This document shows, one piece after another, positions 38,771 to 50,700 of a stretch of DNA of 64,000 bases. The DNA comes from Brachypodius melanocephalos (lineage: Eukaryota; Chordata; Aves; Passeriformes; Pycnonotidae). The notes under the pieces were generated by a model. That model searched no databases, was not told the origin of the DNA, and saw nothing but the letters and a program-made list of their open reading frames with translations. The position numbers were made by a program, and so were the translations under genes. The stretch lies in contig VZSR01003807.1 in assembly GCA_013398615.1 (NCBI GenBank), positions 6,071,612 to 6,135,611 of the forward strand, written 5' to 3'. Within the stretch, counting starts at the first letter, position 1; each line of letters begins with the position of its first letter.

Positions 38771-41386
38771 AAATTCCTGTTTTAGTTACACCTGGAAGCT
38801 CACTAATATAACAGAATTTCAGTTAATATAGATAAATAAGAGGGTGGCAGAAAGCCTATTAAATAAGGTTTGATAATCCTATACTATAACCAGGGTTCAG
38901 TCTCAATCATTTTTCTATGAAAACAGAGTGGTGAAAACCAGCATGGCTAATCGATACACATACACTTTATTCTCCCACAGAGCAGACCTCAGGCTCTTTT
39001 GAGAAGTTACAGATGGAATTTTACCTTCCCTTGGAGAAAGTTTCAGCAAGGCTAAAAATTGATTTAGAAGCACTTTAATATGCTGCTCCAGCATGATGCC
39101 TACACAATCTATATAACCAGCCTATCTGGCTGGAGTCTCCAGAATGTGCAAAGACATACAGTCCTCAAATATGACAGGCCAGATTGCCTATTTGTTACAG
39201 ATATCTATTTCCTATAATTTTTCAAAGACAGAAGTATATGCAATATAAACAAAGTACAATAGACATGAAACAGTGAATCTTCCTTATGCAGAGGAAACAT
39301 CTAAGGAAAACGAGTTTTTAGAAGGCTAGGCTCATTGTTCTGTCAGAAGGCACCAGGCTGAGCAAGCCACAAGAGGGAGTGCAAACACTGTTGGAAAATG
39401 CAAGGAAATGAGAGGAAAAAGGTCCAGGGCCAGGCAGCGCTTCATGCCAAATCTGTTGCTAATAATGTGCCTTCTCATTTGTACTAAAAATCAATTTAAT
39501 TTCCTCTTCAGATTTAATGTTTTACAAGCTTTTCTTCAATACTAAACTGGTCAGGGCAGAGCAAGAAAAGAGCATTCTTTATGTTTGAGCTGGATAAATG
39601 GAATGCAGAGCCAGGTCAGAGCGGCAGGCAAGGCAGCCTTAGGCATCAGGCAAGGGGAATTCAAAGGCTGCAGCGCTTGCCTGCGGCAGAAGAAAACGGA
39701 GATCAGCTGGGCGCTTCTCCCTCCTGCTTCTCATCCCGCTTTTGAGGCAGGAACGGGGGCATGTGCAAGCACCAGGCAAACCCCAAAGGGGCACCTACTG
39801 CCAACTCTAAGTAGCAGCAGGAACAGGCATTCCTATCCTCTGGAACAGTTCCAGCCTCACCCCCCTCCTTTTTTCCTTCATGAGAAATGGCAACGCTCCT
39901 TAACTGCAAAAGAAATATCTGACTGCAGATATTTCCAACCTGAGATGTTTGCATGTGTGTCAAATATGAGTTTGTGAAACCTTCCACCATCATAGCCAGA
40001 TTTTTCCAATCTCTTACCTCTGGATATTAGACAGTCAAATTCTGTTCTTGAGCTGAAGGTTGTTTATATAAGCCAAGGATAAATGTATTCTTAAAAGCTG
40101 CTCTTTCTGGGTGGTTTAGGCACAGTATAGTGGTTGCATATCCATTTCACTTAGCTGATGCAGTATTCTAGCAGGAAACAGCAGCAGGAGACCAGTGTTA
40201 TGCAGGGCACAAGCAAAAAGAGTATGATTGTGAATACTGATCTCCTGACTGATTTAAAAAAATCTCACTGTGACTTAAAAAAAAAAAAAGTCTTAATAGT
40301 ATAAGGCCCAGCTCTTCTGCATGAAGTTAGATACATTCAGCACAAATCTAGTTTCTTCTGGGAGCTGAAAAAGGAAGAAGGTCACAGAGCTGTGGAGCAG
40401 GTCTGTTGCCATCCTGCAGTTTCCTGCCTCCATGGGATCCAGCAGAGCAGCAGAAGCCCCAGCACTGGTAAGTCAGTGGGCACCACTTCAGGATTCATGA
40501 CTGCCTCAAAACACAGGGTGAGAGGGGATCCCTCCCCCAGCATGGAGATGCTGAAATGCCTCCCAACAGTCTTGACACACCAGGAGCTGGGAGGCAACAA
40601 GTAAACTGAGGCTTCTGCATTTGTAGATTAAAAACAGTATTTTAGCTAAACCATTGTATCTATTTTTCTATTAATGCACAAAATCAATGAAACATCCTTA
40701 GGAGAAATTAATTGGCTCTGAGGTTATCATGGTACTCACCACATCTGTAATTTCCCTTTGCATGACAGGGTCATGAACGTTCTTACCGACTAGTTTATTT
40801 AAAATCTTCATTAATTATATACTCTGCTCATCTCTTCTTATCCTTCTGTCCTTCCTACTTCTCACTCTCTGATTTCTTAGCCTGCACTTCTGTTACTCAA
40901 TGAACAACTAATTGTTCAATTGCCTGTAATAGGAGAGAAAGGTCCAGCATCAGTCTTTCCATCTATACTGTAATAAATTTTCCAGTTGTGACAACACCAG
41001 AATAGACCAAAGATGGACTTTCAATCTTTAAAAACATGACAAAACTGTGAATAACCTGATGCTACTCAAAGACTGACAGTTACAACACTTAAATTCTGTA
41101 GCAGGGTGTGAATTTTGAAACAGTGCTGCAGTTAAGTATAGAAAATAGTTCTATTTAAAAGATGAGCAAACAGGTCTGCAGCACAGTAACTTCACAGAGC
41201 CATAGTCACAAAGCCAATGACAAGCTACAAGAAAAAGTTACCACCAACAGTTCAAAAAACTTAGTTTTAGGTTGTTAATTCAGCCTACAGCTCCAGGGAC
41301 ACTGACACTCAAAAAGGCATTGCAAGGCCATCACAGCAGGGTGCCCACTTGGCTGGCTTCACACTTTTTAATCTCTTAATGAAAAA
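38771..41386. other. Noncoding DNA between the CR1 fragment and the composite repeat block
   Basis: No gene recognised. A moderately GC-rich patch at about 39590-39870 carries open frames without family similarity or codon-bias support. Confidence 0.45.
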
Positions 41387-41455
41387 TTCTTCATTTCATG
41401 AAAGGAAATGAAATCTCACAATTTCAGTGAGTATCATTTTATGAAGTTTCAATCA

Positions 41456-41485
41456 TTCCATTCCATTCCATTCCATTCCATTCCA
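41456..41485. repeat. (TTCCA)6 microsatellite
   Basis: Six uninterrupted TTCCA units; shorter TTCCA runs recur at about 42064-42075 after the second GAAATG module. Confidence 0.9.
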
Positions 41486-42176
41486 TTATTTTCACTTCAT
41501 TTCAGAATTTAGATTCTTTTCACACTAATCTTTTAGCAAGCTTGGGGCTGTAGCTGAAGTGCTCATCCCCATTTATGGCCCTGATCTTCAAGGTGTGAAG
41601 GCAGCAATGTTGTGCTCCTACCATAACCTTCTTGGCATGCATTTTCCAGCCCCAGTGTCCCTGGAGCTCTAGGCTCATTTCCTCTCTTAACCCCAACTCT
41701 AGGCTTAATGGCATCTTGTCGCTGGGGCTGAGTTTCTGATCACCGTGGGAGGCCCAGACCAGAAAGATGTAGGAGCAGCAAAACTGGTGCCCTGCCAGGA
41801 TTGCTTTGGCATGACTTTTCCAGCCTGTTTTCCTGGAGCTGTATGCCCTTGCAGCTGTCTGAACCCTAACCCAAACCCTAATGGCAACTTGCCACTGCTG
41901 CTGTGATCCCCATCACCATGGCTGGCCCAGATTCCAAAAGTGTAGTGTGAGCAATCTCAGTACCCTGCCATGATGAAATTTCTTCATTTCACAAAAGGAA
42001 ATGAAATCTTGCCATTTCAGTGAGTATCACTTCATGAAGTTTTGGTTAATTTCACTATACTTAATTCCATTCCATTTAAAAAATTTAACTTCTCCAAAGA
42101 ATTTTCATTTTTCAATTTCATTTCACTTCCTTATATTTCCTTTCTTTGCCTTTTCACTTCATTCGTTGATTTCTTG

Positions 42177-42206
42177 TTTCATTTCCTTTCATGAAAGGAA
42201 ATGAAA
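42177..42206. repeat. Perfect 30-bp palindrome
   Basis: The sequence from TTTCATTTCC through the central CATG to GGAAATGAAA equals its own reverse complement over 30 bp with no spacer. It is the centre of the third GAAATG module. The first module shows a shorter palindromic core, TTTCATGAAA. Confidence 0.95.
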
Positions 42207-42265
42207 TATCACTGTTTCAATGAAAATCACTTCATGAAGTTTCAGCTCATTTCACTGCACTTCAC

Positions 42266-42924
42266 ACAGAGTAGCTAAGATAAGAAATTAACCACAACTT
42301 CTGGTGTTTAGTTTTCATATATTGTTACAAGTTTGTCAGTGTGGTAAATATTTTGTACATCAACTAATAAAGAATCACACACTGTTATTGTTAATTACTC
42401 AAATTTTATCTTCATAAATCTGAACAGTAGGTAGTTTCTTTTTACAAACTCTCTACTTGATCTTTAGAAAGGTCAACTGAAACACTGAAATACTATTGTT
42501 TTCTCAGGTTCTAGTACTTCCCTTCAAGCTGTATGCAACAAGCTACAATATCAGCTCATGTCCTAGTTGGTAGGGAAAAAAATATTTCACTGAGAATAAA
42601 ATTATATAAATAAGATCCATTTAATTATTCACTGAAGGCTCAATATACAGAAAACATTAAAATACCAAAAGTTCTGAATAGCAATCATAAAATATGCTTT
42701 AAGAAAATTCAGTGTAATGACATCCATCAACAATTTTAGCAGAGATTTCCATACTGTGACCAAAACTGAACTACTTGGAGAGCTTTAGATGCTGAATCCC
42801 TTCAGTATTTCACAGCTTAAGAATGTGGTTTCCTTTGGCAGCCCACAGACACTGCCACTGAAACCAGTCTCCAGCTTCAACAGTCTAGTGGCTGAAATCC
42901 ATCTCCTTCTCAGGTCTTTTCAAC
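42266..42924 (-). other. Probable OPN3 3' UTR and flanking DNA
   Basis: This lies directly downstream of the OPN3 stop on the - strand. No other gene is visible. An ATTAAA hexamer on the - strand at 42620-42625, about 300 nt after the stop, could serve as poly(A) signal. A - strand AATAAA occurs only much further away (about 40794-40800). Confidence 0.45.
42620..42625 (-). promoter_or_regulatory. Candidate OPN3 poly(A) signal (ATTAAA)
   Basis: TTTAAT on the + strand reads ATTAAA on the OPN3 strand, the commonest variant hexamer. The assignment rests only on position. Confidence 0.25.
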
Positions 42925-43194
42925 TCATCCCTGCAATGGCTTTACTTGGATGACATTTACTTTTGTCTCATTGTATTTACTGCTGTCATCTACTTGCTCC
43001 GTGTCATCACTGGTGATAATAAAAATGACAGAGGAAGAGCTGAAAGTCACTTTCTTCTTTGGTCTGTCCCCTGCTTTCTGAGACATAACTATTGGTCGGA
43101 TGGGTTTGTCACTCCCTGTTGCTGGTGGCTCTTTCATTGTCCTCTGGAATCTCATCAGGCGAAAGCACAGGAGTTGCAAAAGGCAGCGTCGAAA
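42925..43194 (-). CDS. OPN3: OPN3 exon 4 (C-terminal tail and stop)
   Basis: The exon encodes the last 89 residues (309-397) and the TGA stop at 42927-42925. It opens with FRRCLLQLLC, the amphipathic helix-8 region after helix 7, with cysteines (C312, C318) that could be palmitoylated. It then carries the OPN3-specific tail PIRPIVMSQK, DRPKKKVTFSSSSVIFIITS and VIQVKPL, which strongly separates OPN3 from other opsins. The acceptor is a pyrimidine-rich CTCTTGCAG ending at 43195 and the entry phase is 0. The Ser/Thr-rich tail is a plausible phosphorylation target; that is inference. Confidence 0.96.
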   Translation of the reverse strand, partial: FRRCLLQLLCFRLMRFQRTMKEPPATGSDKPIRPIVMSQKAGDRPKKKVTFSSSSVIFIITSDDTEQVDDSSKYNETKVNVIQVKPLQG

Positions 43195-45771
43195 CTGCAA
43201 GAGAGGATAAACAGAATGATGTCCAGCTTCCTAAGCACTCACTATCACCTGCCAGCAAGTGAAGGGCACAGTACAGCAAATGACTCAAAATAACAGACTT
43301 CTGCATATCTTCTGAGTTAGTTTCAGTAACAAAACATGATGGCTTTGTAGTGGGTACTTTTTTTCCCCTACATCTGAATAGGATCACCAAGCCAACAGAG
43401 GGCACTGAAATGCAACTGAATCATTTATCACAGCTACAAAATCTGCAAAAGACAAGAGGACTAGGTTCCAAAGTGTGTTAGGTTTTGTTTGCATATTCAA
43501 AAATCACATGTTAGATCCAGCAGGGGAAAGAATATTCTCACAAACACTTCACAGGAGTATACAGAGGGAAGGAACAAGGGAAGGAAGGGGATACAAAGGA
43601 ATGTTTTCTTCCTTTCAAGTACCCCCAGGGTCTGGAATTTTAAGAAAAGCATTTAATGTCACAGATGTAAAATGAAATCTCACTGGTTAGGAACACAGAA
43701 GTCAAATGTTCCCATTGAATATGGATGGAACAGAAGTCTTTCAGCTAACTAGCAGCTACCTGTGACACAGGAAGTCTGTTCTACTGTGTGACTAAATCAT
43801 GTGAGGTATTCAGAGGAAGTTCACACTAGCACACAGAATGGAAATTTGAGTAGTAGTACTGTATTAATTCTCTAATTATGGTCTCCCCTTCAACAAAACA
43901 AATATCCAGGTATGAGGGTTAAAGGATGCATTCATTCAGTAGTTCCATGTCTGCACACATTTAAAGCTTAAATATGATCCTTTGGGGAAGAACTCTGGTT
44001 CTACAAGAAATAAGAGGGCAAATTCCCCTTTGTTTAATGACCTGTAACAAGACTTGCCTGGAACGTATGAAGAAGACTTCAATCAACCAACCAAAATATC
44101 AAAAAACCCCAAAACAAAAGAAACAAAAACCTCAAACACAACAAACATCCAGGAGCAGGTGGAACATAATGCACCTTTTCTCTGAAAAGGGGGTAGGACA
44201 TCTTTTTTTAACAGCCTTCCATTTAGCTGTGTTAAAGATTACTCTGTATTATCCTGTATGACATGGCCAGTGCCTCCATTTTCCCAGATATCATGCAAGA
44301 AGCAATCTGACATGCCAAGTTAGAGCAAGGTTTTGCTGTGGAAAATTAATCCTACTCTGACACAGGGAAGGCAGTAGGTGTGTCCTGCTGGGAAAGAAAC
44401 CTAGCTAATTACAAGATCTCACAGAAGGATAATCTCAGAGAAAGAATGGTCATGCAGAAGCCTTGACAACTTCAGAGGTAATGGTCTACCTCAGAGTAGC
44501 AAAGAAGTTAGAAAGTACAAGCATGGTAGAATCAGGTTAGATAAAGGAAGGCTATTATAGAGAACTTGTTTTAGGATTCCTTCTGAGGATAAAATAATAA
44601 TTAAAAAAAATTAAGCACAAATACTATCATTTTGGTCCTAATCTAGAATTAGAGGCAAGAGAAAAATACTTCACAATGCATCTCCAATAAGCGTGTTCAG
44701 ATGACTGATATCTATCCTGGGTGTGTCTTTACTGGCATTACAGCCGGTACAAGTTTGATTTGCTGCTGGGTATCAGAACCCATAAAACGTTTTTTCAGAT
44801 AAGATACTCAGCCTGACAATTAGGTACAGAGTCAGTGCCAGTGTATTTAAAAAGTCACTCTGTTGAAAAAGCGTTTTTGAACACAGCTGTTGTTAGCTTC
44901 CCATATCCAGGATAACTCCGATATTGTGCAGCCATGTAGCTGTGGATCAGCCTGCTGCGAAATGAGCTGTGGGGGAAGAACTGCAAGATGCCACATTGGA
45001 GGCCTCCTGCTTTTACTCAGGAAAACATTTAAGCTCCCCCTTGCCCTTGGTCCTGACCTGAGGCTGCACTCAGCCTTTGCTTGGCTGCCCATGTGGCTGA
45101 TTGGACCCACTGACCTGGCTGCCTTGTCGCTGCGGGCTACTGCCCGGCAACTGCAAACCAGTGTAGGAAATCACAGAAAATTCCATCCCTACAATAGGTT
45201 TAAAGGTAAGGAAAACCCAGCAAAACCCCTCCAGCAATAATTCACGGGTTTTAGCCTTTGTCAAGGAATTCTATTAAATGCCAGATATCTTTATACAGTC
45301 TTGGTTTCAGAAGTTTACAATGTGCATGTTACACTTCCAGTTTCAGTCTTTGTGTTGCTATAACACAGAAGTCAGAGGCAAGGGTTTTTTTATTCCTAAA
45401 ACACAGACACTGATTATTCTAAACTTCCTCTGATGGAGTTCTACTGTGGTAAGGGAGTGATTCAGATGAGATCTTCAAGCAGCAATCAATTTCACAGGTA
45501 AACTGTCAAAACTAGACATTTAAACTCTGACACTCTTTCCCATCTCTTTCATGTGAGTTAAATGATTGAATTCACATCTAAGCAAATTAAATTTCTAATC
45601 TGGTGCTATTTAAGCACCATCAGGGATTTTATTTCTTCTAGATTGTTACCATTTATCCTAGCTGTTGAATTTTTTTAAAAAATTTTCAGGTTAATGTATA
45701 TCAGACCTACATTCCACAACTGTGATACTAGCTACTAATAATTTAAACAAGAAAACCTTTAATGTACCTAC
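43195..45771 (-). other. OPN3: OPN3 intron 3
   Basis: A 2,577-bp intron, donor GTAGGT and acceptor TTGCAG. It contains an A/C-rich low-complexity run at about 44090-44150. No nested gene seen. Confidence 0.85.
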
Positions 45772-46023
45772 CTTTCTACTCATGAAGATATAGATAACTG
45801 GATTATAAGCAGTGCTTGACTTGGCAAAGAAAGACGGGATGATAGCTACTGTTGGAGTTACAAGGTTGCTATAGCCATATGTTATCAAGAGAGAGACCAC
45901 TGCATAGGGCATCCAGCAAATAAGGAACGTGGAGATCATCAAGAAACACATTTTAGCCACCTTCTTTTCATATCTTAGAAGTTTGACCACTTGAACTGTC
46001 TGGAAATCTTCTACACAGCGAAG
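45772..46023 (-). CDS. OPN3: OPN3 exon 3 (helices 6-7, retinal lysine)
   Basis: The exon covers residues 225-308. It begins LRCVEDFQTVQVVKLLRYEK, the third cytoplasmic loop typical of OPN3. Helix 6 follows with CWMPY (W261), then helix 7 with FFAKSSTAYNPVIY. K292 in that block is the lysine that would form the Schiff base with retinal, and NPVIY is the NPxxY switch. Both ends are phase 0: acceptor CTACAG before 46023, donor GTAGGT after 45772. The frame runs on into intron 3 for a short distance beyond the donor, which is not coding. Confidence 0.97.
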
Positions 46024-47384
46024 CTGTAGAGAGAAAAAAATAGTAAAATGTCACAATACGACACAAAAGGATGAGGCAGGGACCAGCTCCTAGGTCAGAC
46101 AAGAATGCTCTTTTTTTATTTGTGACACCAACTTATAATTGATTAATAAGTAATTATACATAATAATTAATTAATTATACTGAAGTATAATTGTATATGT
46201 ATAATTATATATGTCTAATATTAATAATGTATAATAATGCAGGATTTTATATGTATAATTAATTGTACAGAAGGCAAGAGATTGGCCAAAGGTGTTGCCA
46301 CCTCTCCAACCTCGTTGCCGAACATCACCATCACTCATGAAACTCCTCCTAGAGGAGAAAATATGTAAACATTCTATATTTACATAAAAATCCATGAGAA
46401 CTGACTCCAAGATATGTAAACATCAGAAGGCAAAGGAAAAACATGAAAAGCCAAGGGCGACAGTAAAATAAAATAGCATTATATTTTACTTAAACCTGAA
46501 TAGTTCTACATTTATTTATAAGTAACCGACTCACTCTTTTAGCTTAAGACACAGACACCATACACCTTATTTTTTAAACCATAATTCTTCTGGAAGTTTA
46601 CATCATGTTTCTCAGACTTCTGTTCTCTACATTAAGTGTAAAAATAAAAGCTGAGAAAAAATAAAATAGCCAATCTACTAGAAAACAACAAAGGCAGATA
46701 TGTTACAAAGCATGCTGCAGTTATAAGTATTGTAGAAAAATAGCCCTCAACTATTGCATAAGCAAATTCAGCTGGCATTAGTGGTCCTTTCTCAGACTAA
46801 TTAGTCAGTCCTGTAGATCTGTGAAAAAAATCTTTAGGGCAAAGAGAATTCATAAACAGATTTCTCTGTACTGCTTTGTCACAGAGTTTGTTGCCCTAAA
46901 ATTAAGAAATCTCTAAAGCAGAATACTAAGCAGCAAGTTCCCATGTTACCCGAGTCATAAAATATGGAAAAGATAGGACACACACGTGAACATACTCCAC
47001 AAATTATCCATTGTGACAATACTCTTGAAACTTGAATGGGTCCAGACTAACTACCCACAGAATATGAATCATTAACACTTTTTGATACTAAGGATTTGGA
47101 CTGAATTTTCAGGTGAGGATCTGATATGGATTAGTAAGCATAAGCAGTTCCCTACTTCCCCCCAAAAAAATCACACAACAAATAGACCTCAGTAGCTCTA
47201 GGCTGGTTCTCTCCCAATCCTACAACCTGTCTAGTGGTACCTGACATAGATGAACCTCAACTATTCAAAAGTTAAAAAGCAAAGTGAGAGTGCAAATTTG
47301 GCTTGGATCCAACCTTAATATACAGCTTCAATATTTTTCACTAATAACATTACATTAAGGGAAGTCTTATTTGAACTAACTTAC
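46024..47384 (-). other. OPN3: OPN3 intron 2
   Basis: A 1,361-bp intron, donor GTAAGT and acceptor CTACAG. It contains the AT-rich tract at 46126-46265. No nested gene seen. Confidence 0.85.
46126..46265. repeat. AT-rich TAATTA/TATAAT low-complexity tract
   Basis: About 140 bp, almost entirely A and T, with repeated TAATTA, ATAATT and TATAAT words and many overlapping small palindromes. It lies within OPN3 intron 2. Confidence 0.85.
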
Positions 47385-47704
47385 CATTCTTACTGCATGC
47401 AGAATATGGCCATAGCAATAGGCCATGATCCCAACAGGTGCCACTAGACAGCCAAGGAAAAAAAGGAGCACAAAGGAGGTATCATTGGGGTCTTTTGACT
47501 TCCAGTCCACTGAGCAACCTAATCCGTGAATTTCCAGTGTGTATCTGTTCCAGCCCAGAAGAGGTGCTCCAGTCCAGGCCAGTGAGTACAGCCAGATGTA
47601 CGTGATAGCCCGCCAAGACCAGGAGAAGTCAATCACTTTTGCATGGACCACCCGAATGTAGCGTTCATAGGCAAGTGCAGTGAGAGTCATAATTGAAACA
47701 ATTC
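47385..47704 (-). CDS. OPN3: OPN3 exon 2 (helices 3-5)
   Basis: The exon encodes residues 118 (split codon) to 224. The ERY motif (131-133) at the cytoplasmic end of helix 3 is followed by IRVVHAKVIDFSWSWRAITY, helix 4, and extracellular loop 2 with C181. C181 is expected to pair with C107 of exon 1. E175 lies six residues before C181, the spacing of bovine rhodopsin E181/C187. Helix 5 ends in YCYGHILHAVRM. The acceptor is preceded by a T-rich tract and ends TTACAG; the first two bases complete a Gly codon (phase 1). The donor is a strong GTAAGT in phase 0. Confidence 0.97.
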
Positions 47705-50700
47705 CTGTAAAAAAAAAATTTTAAAAATCAATTAAGCTATTCACAAATACTGTAAAGTGGACTGAACTCCTCTTGATAAATGTTTCCTTTGCTAGCAGGT
47801 TAACTCAAAATGACTTGGCTCATATTATGAATCTAACACCAATAAGATTTTTTGTGCATTACTCACTAACTGCTAAGCCAAACAGAATCACTAACTTCAA
47901 ACTACTCAGAATAGGATGGTGACATCTGATTCATGATGTACAATGGCCAAGAAGTGGGACAAGGAGAAAAGAGACCAAGCCAATACTTCTTCCTAAACAT
48001 TACTTCATTAAGTGAGGTATCATGGTCCAAGGTTTTGGGGTTTTTCTACTGGCAATTGCTGTAGGGTTTGTTGTTGTTATACATACATTCCTTTGTGGTT
48101 TCCTTTGGCTGTTGTTTTTTAGGGGTTTTAAAAGAAAAAGCTATCATATAAAACTGAGATAATCAACAATTAAAAAATCTCTTAGAAACTCAGTGAACTG
48201 AGAGTTGAGACTGAAATTAAAGAAAGCCTTCAGCAACCGAAAACAGAGATATGCAACTTTAATGTGAACAAAATGACTAGAATAATTCCAATTTATTTCA
48301 AGATATCATGGAAGTCTTTGTATTCCAAGAAGAACCAGGAAGGCAAATCATTACATTGCTGAAGGTGTCCCATCTGAAAGATATTATGTTATGTTGAGTG
48401 TCCTTTCCTATCTTGCTGCTTTCATTAAAATACCAGTCCCTGTTTATTTATGCACTCTATTCCTTTTCTGTCCACCTCAAACCCATTACACAATTATTAA
48501 CATGTTATGACAGAAATCACACATTATCTTCAGCTCTCGGTATTATCCTATCCAGACACTTTTATAATTTCAGGAAGCCAAGCCACTTCTGTCTTGATTA
48601 GAATATAAGGATTTCTCTTTCAATGGTCTGTAACACTTGATGACCAAAAACCAAACTGCCCATCAGGCAACTGCCAGACAACTGAAATGTGTTATGATTC
48701 AGTCATCAATTCAGGCTCTTAAACAACAAAAGGGTGTATTTCACAGCATTCTGTGAGATTATACAGATATCTGTGTCTAAATCTGTATAGGTTTAATCTA
48801 ATACAAAGCACAAGTAGTTTTCCATGCACAAGCACAGCACTTAATTTCTCTAAGTACATTCCTATGTGCCATAACGTGCATGTATACAGCTGTAAGAATC
48901 TTAACTCTACAGATTTCACTACCAAAGAGAGAACAACCATTTTATACTCAGCAGGAACCTGATCTCACTTTGAAAAAGGGATGAACATTTATTGAAGATA
49001 AATCAACAACAGCATAGAAGGACCAGCAACATGGATTTTAGGAAGACAACTAGGAGTAACAAAATCTAGAGCAACGCATAGCCTCTCTGTAAAGGTATTC
49101 AACAGCAAAAGCAGTTTAATATTAACAAGTATGTCACAGTAGGATATCCTTTAGGATTCTAAGAAAGTTACTTTATGCTGCAGTTATTAAAGGATTGCCT
49201 TTTTATAAGAGGTGATCTTAGAAAGCTTTCTTAAGAGAATTTCCCACTCTAAAAGAAAATGTGCCACACTCTTTCATAGATGTCTCTAAAATGAAACAAT
49301 TTTGTTAATGTGCTTTTTTTCCTAGTTATCTTTAAACCTGCATCACAAAAAGATGTAGATATTGTTGGCCATGAAGTAACCTTTCATATATACATTTGTA
49401 GGGTTTTTTCCTTGTACAAATCTTTGCTGTAGAATTTCACTTTCATAGTTTGAAATCAGACTAGCAAATGTGGGCCAGAAAGCTTACAAAGACCTAAGGT
49501 TGGGTTAGCTGGTCGGTTTTTTGTTGTTGGTTTGCTTTTTTGGGTTTTTTTCTTCTTTTTTGGGGGGAGGGTTGTTTAATGAAGTTGAAAAGTAGTCCTT
49601 CACACCCTTTTTTTGTGACCTAACATGCTGAAAATACTTTGAACAATGCAGATCTAAGCCAAATATTAGCAGGCATTAGAAAATGACTACAGGATTTTAT
49701 AGGTACTATTCTACACTTACACTGGCACAGGTAAGTGTTTTATTCAATCAAATGCAGTCTTCTTCCTGAACACAAGGAAGGACAACAAGTTCCCTTCCAT
49801 TTCTCTTACTCAAAGATTAAGATTACCTGACAATTATGCTCGTCATCCACAGACATGTTTATGGAGGAAAATCACATGACGCAACTAAAGGCTCAGTTTG
49901 CTTATACAGTGCACTGCAGCTTTGTCTGATCAGTGAAGAGAAAGAGCAGGTCCTCAGGATGATGAGTCAAAATACCTAAATTAACCTTTTGCTCCATACC
50001 ACTTCCCTTCATTGAATGGTATTTAATGATTAATGTCCCTGTGAGGTCTTAATACTTCCCCATCCCTTTTATGAGTGCTGAATTCTAGCCATGACAAAGT
50101 AATCAAAAGCACACATGCTTGGCTGAAAGCACAGGTGTTCACAAGCAACAATTTACTGAGTCCTTCACATTCTCAAGGAAGTCATAGGATGCTCAAGATC
50201 TCTAAAATCAGTAAGTGCACATAGGTATTTGAACAATGTTCTATCAAGGCCCTTTCAACCTGAAAGCACTGTTCTTGAAAGACATACTTGAATTTTCCTC
50301 CCTGAACTGTAAATAGGACCTTGGACACAGCCTGTTGGAGAGTATGTACCAAAATGCAAATCCCTCTTCTGTTGGTATTCAAGGAGTGTCTGGCAGCACA
50401 CAGACAGAAGGCAAGAAATGCAGGTCACAGCATAAGATATATATGATATATGCATGCCTATGGCTCCGTTTTTAATGTTTCATTCAGTTTCTGTAGTCAA
50501 GTGCAGAGGAAAGCACTGAATTTTACTTCCCTCCCTGCCCCCACTTCTCTACAGGAGCTTTTCCGTAAATTATTAAATTCCATCCAGAGTGAGTTGCGTA
50601 TTTTAATATGACAGAATGTGTGCTGATTAAAAAACGAAATCTGTTACAGAAAGCCATCATGGTTATTGTTTGGCTATTAGCCCCCCTCCCTCCCCCTCAG

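Larger units (their letters stand above)
41387..42265. repeat. Composite repeat block with three GAAATG modules and a ~175-bp tandem repeat
   Basis: A module containing AAAGGAAATGAAAT, then TTTCA(G)TGA and CACTTCATGAAGTTT, occurs three times (about 41387-41490, 41980-42075 and 42180-42265). Between the first two lie about 2.5 copies of a diverged tandem unit of 173-180 bp. Landmarks recur at 41544/41724 (GGGGCTG) and at 41577/41751/41924 (GGCCC), with shared CTTGGCATG-CTTTTCCAG and CCTGGAGCT blocks. The second unit ends with telomere-like CCCTAACCCAAACCCTAA (about 41864-41881). (TTCCA)6 sits at 41456-41485. I do not recognise a named repeat family. Confidence 0.8.

Noticed and set aside
38384..38831. 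Open frames that run through the N gap
   Set aside because: The gap is of unknown length and composition, so continuity across it is meaningless.
39585..39977. Open frame of 130 residues as a possible gene
   Set aside because: No initiator context, family similarity or splice partners; composition fits a moderately GC-rich noncoding patch.
41864..41881. Interstitial telomeric repeat
   Set aside because: Only about three imperfect CCCTAA-like units, inside a recognisable ~175-bp tandem unit; too short and irregular to be a telomeric array.
45691..45771. Extension of OPN3 exon 3 past AGA AAG into intron 3
   Set aside because: A donor GTAGGT follows, and exon 4 continues the family sequence (FRRCLLQLLC) in phase; the extension has no opsin similarity.
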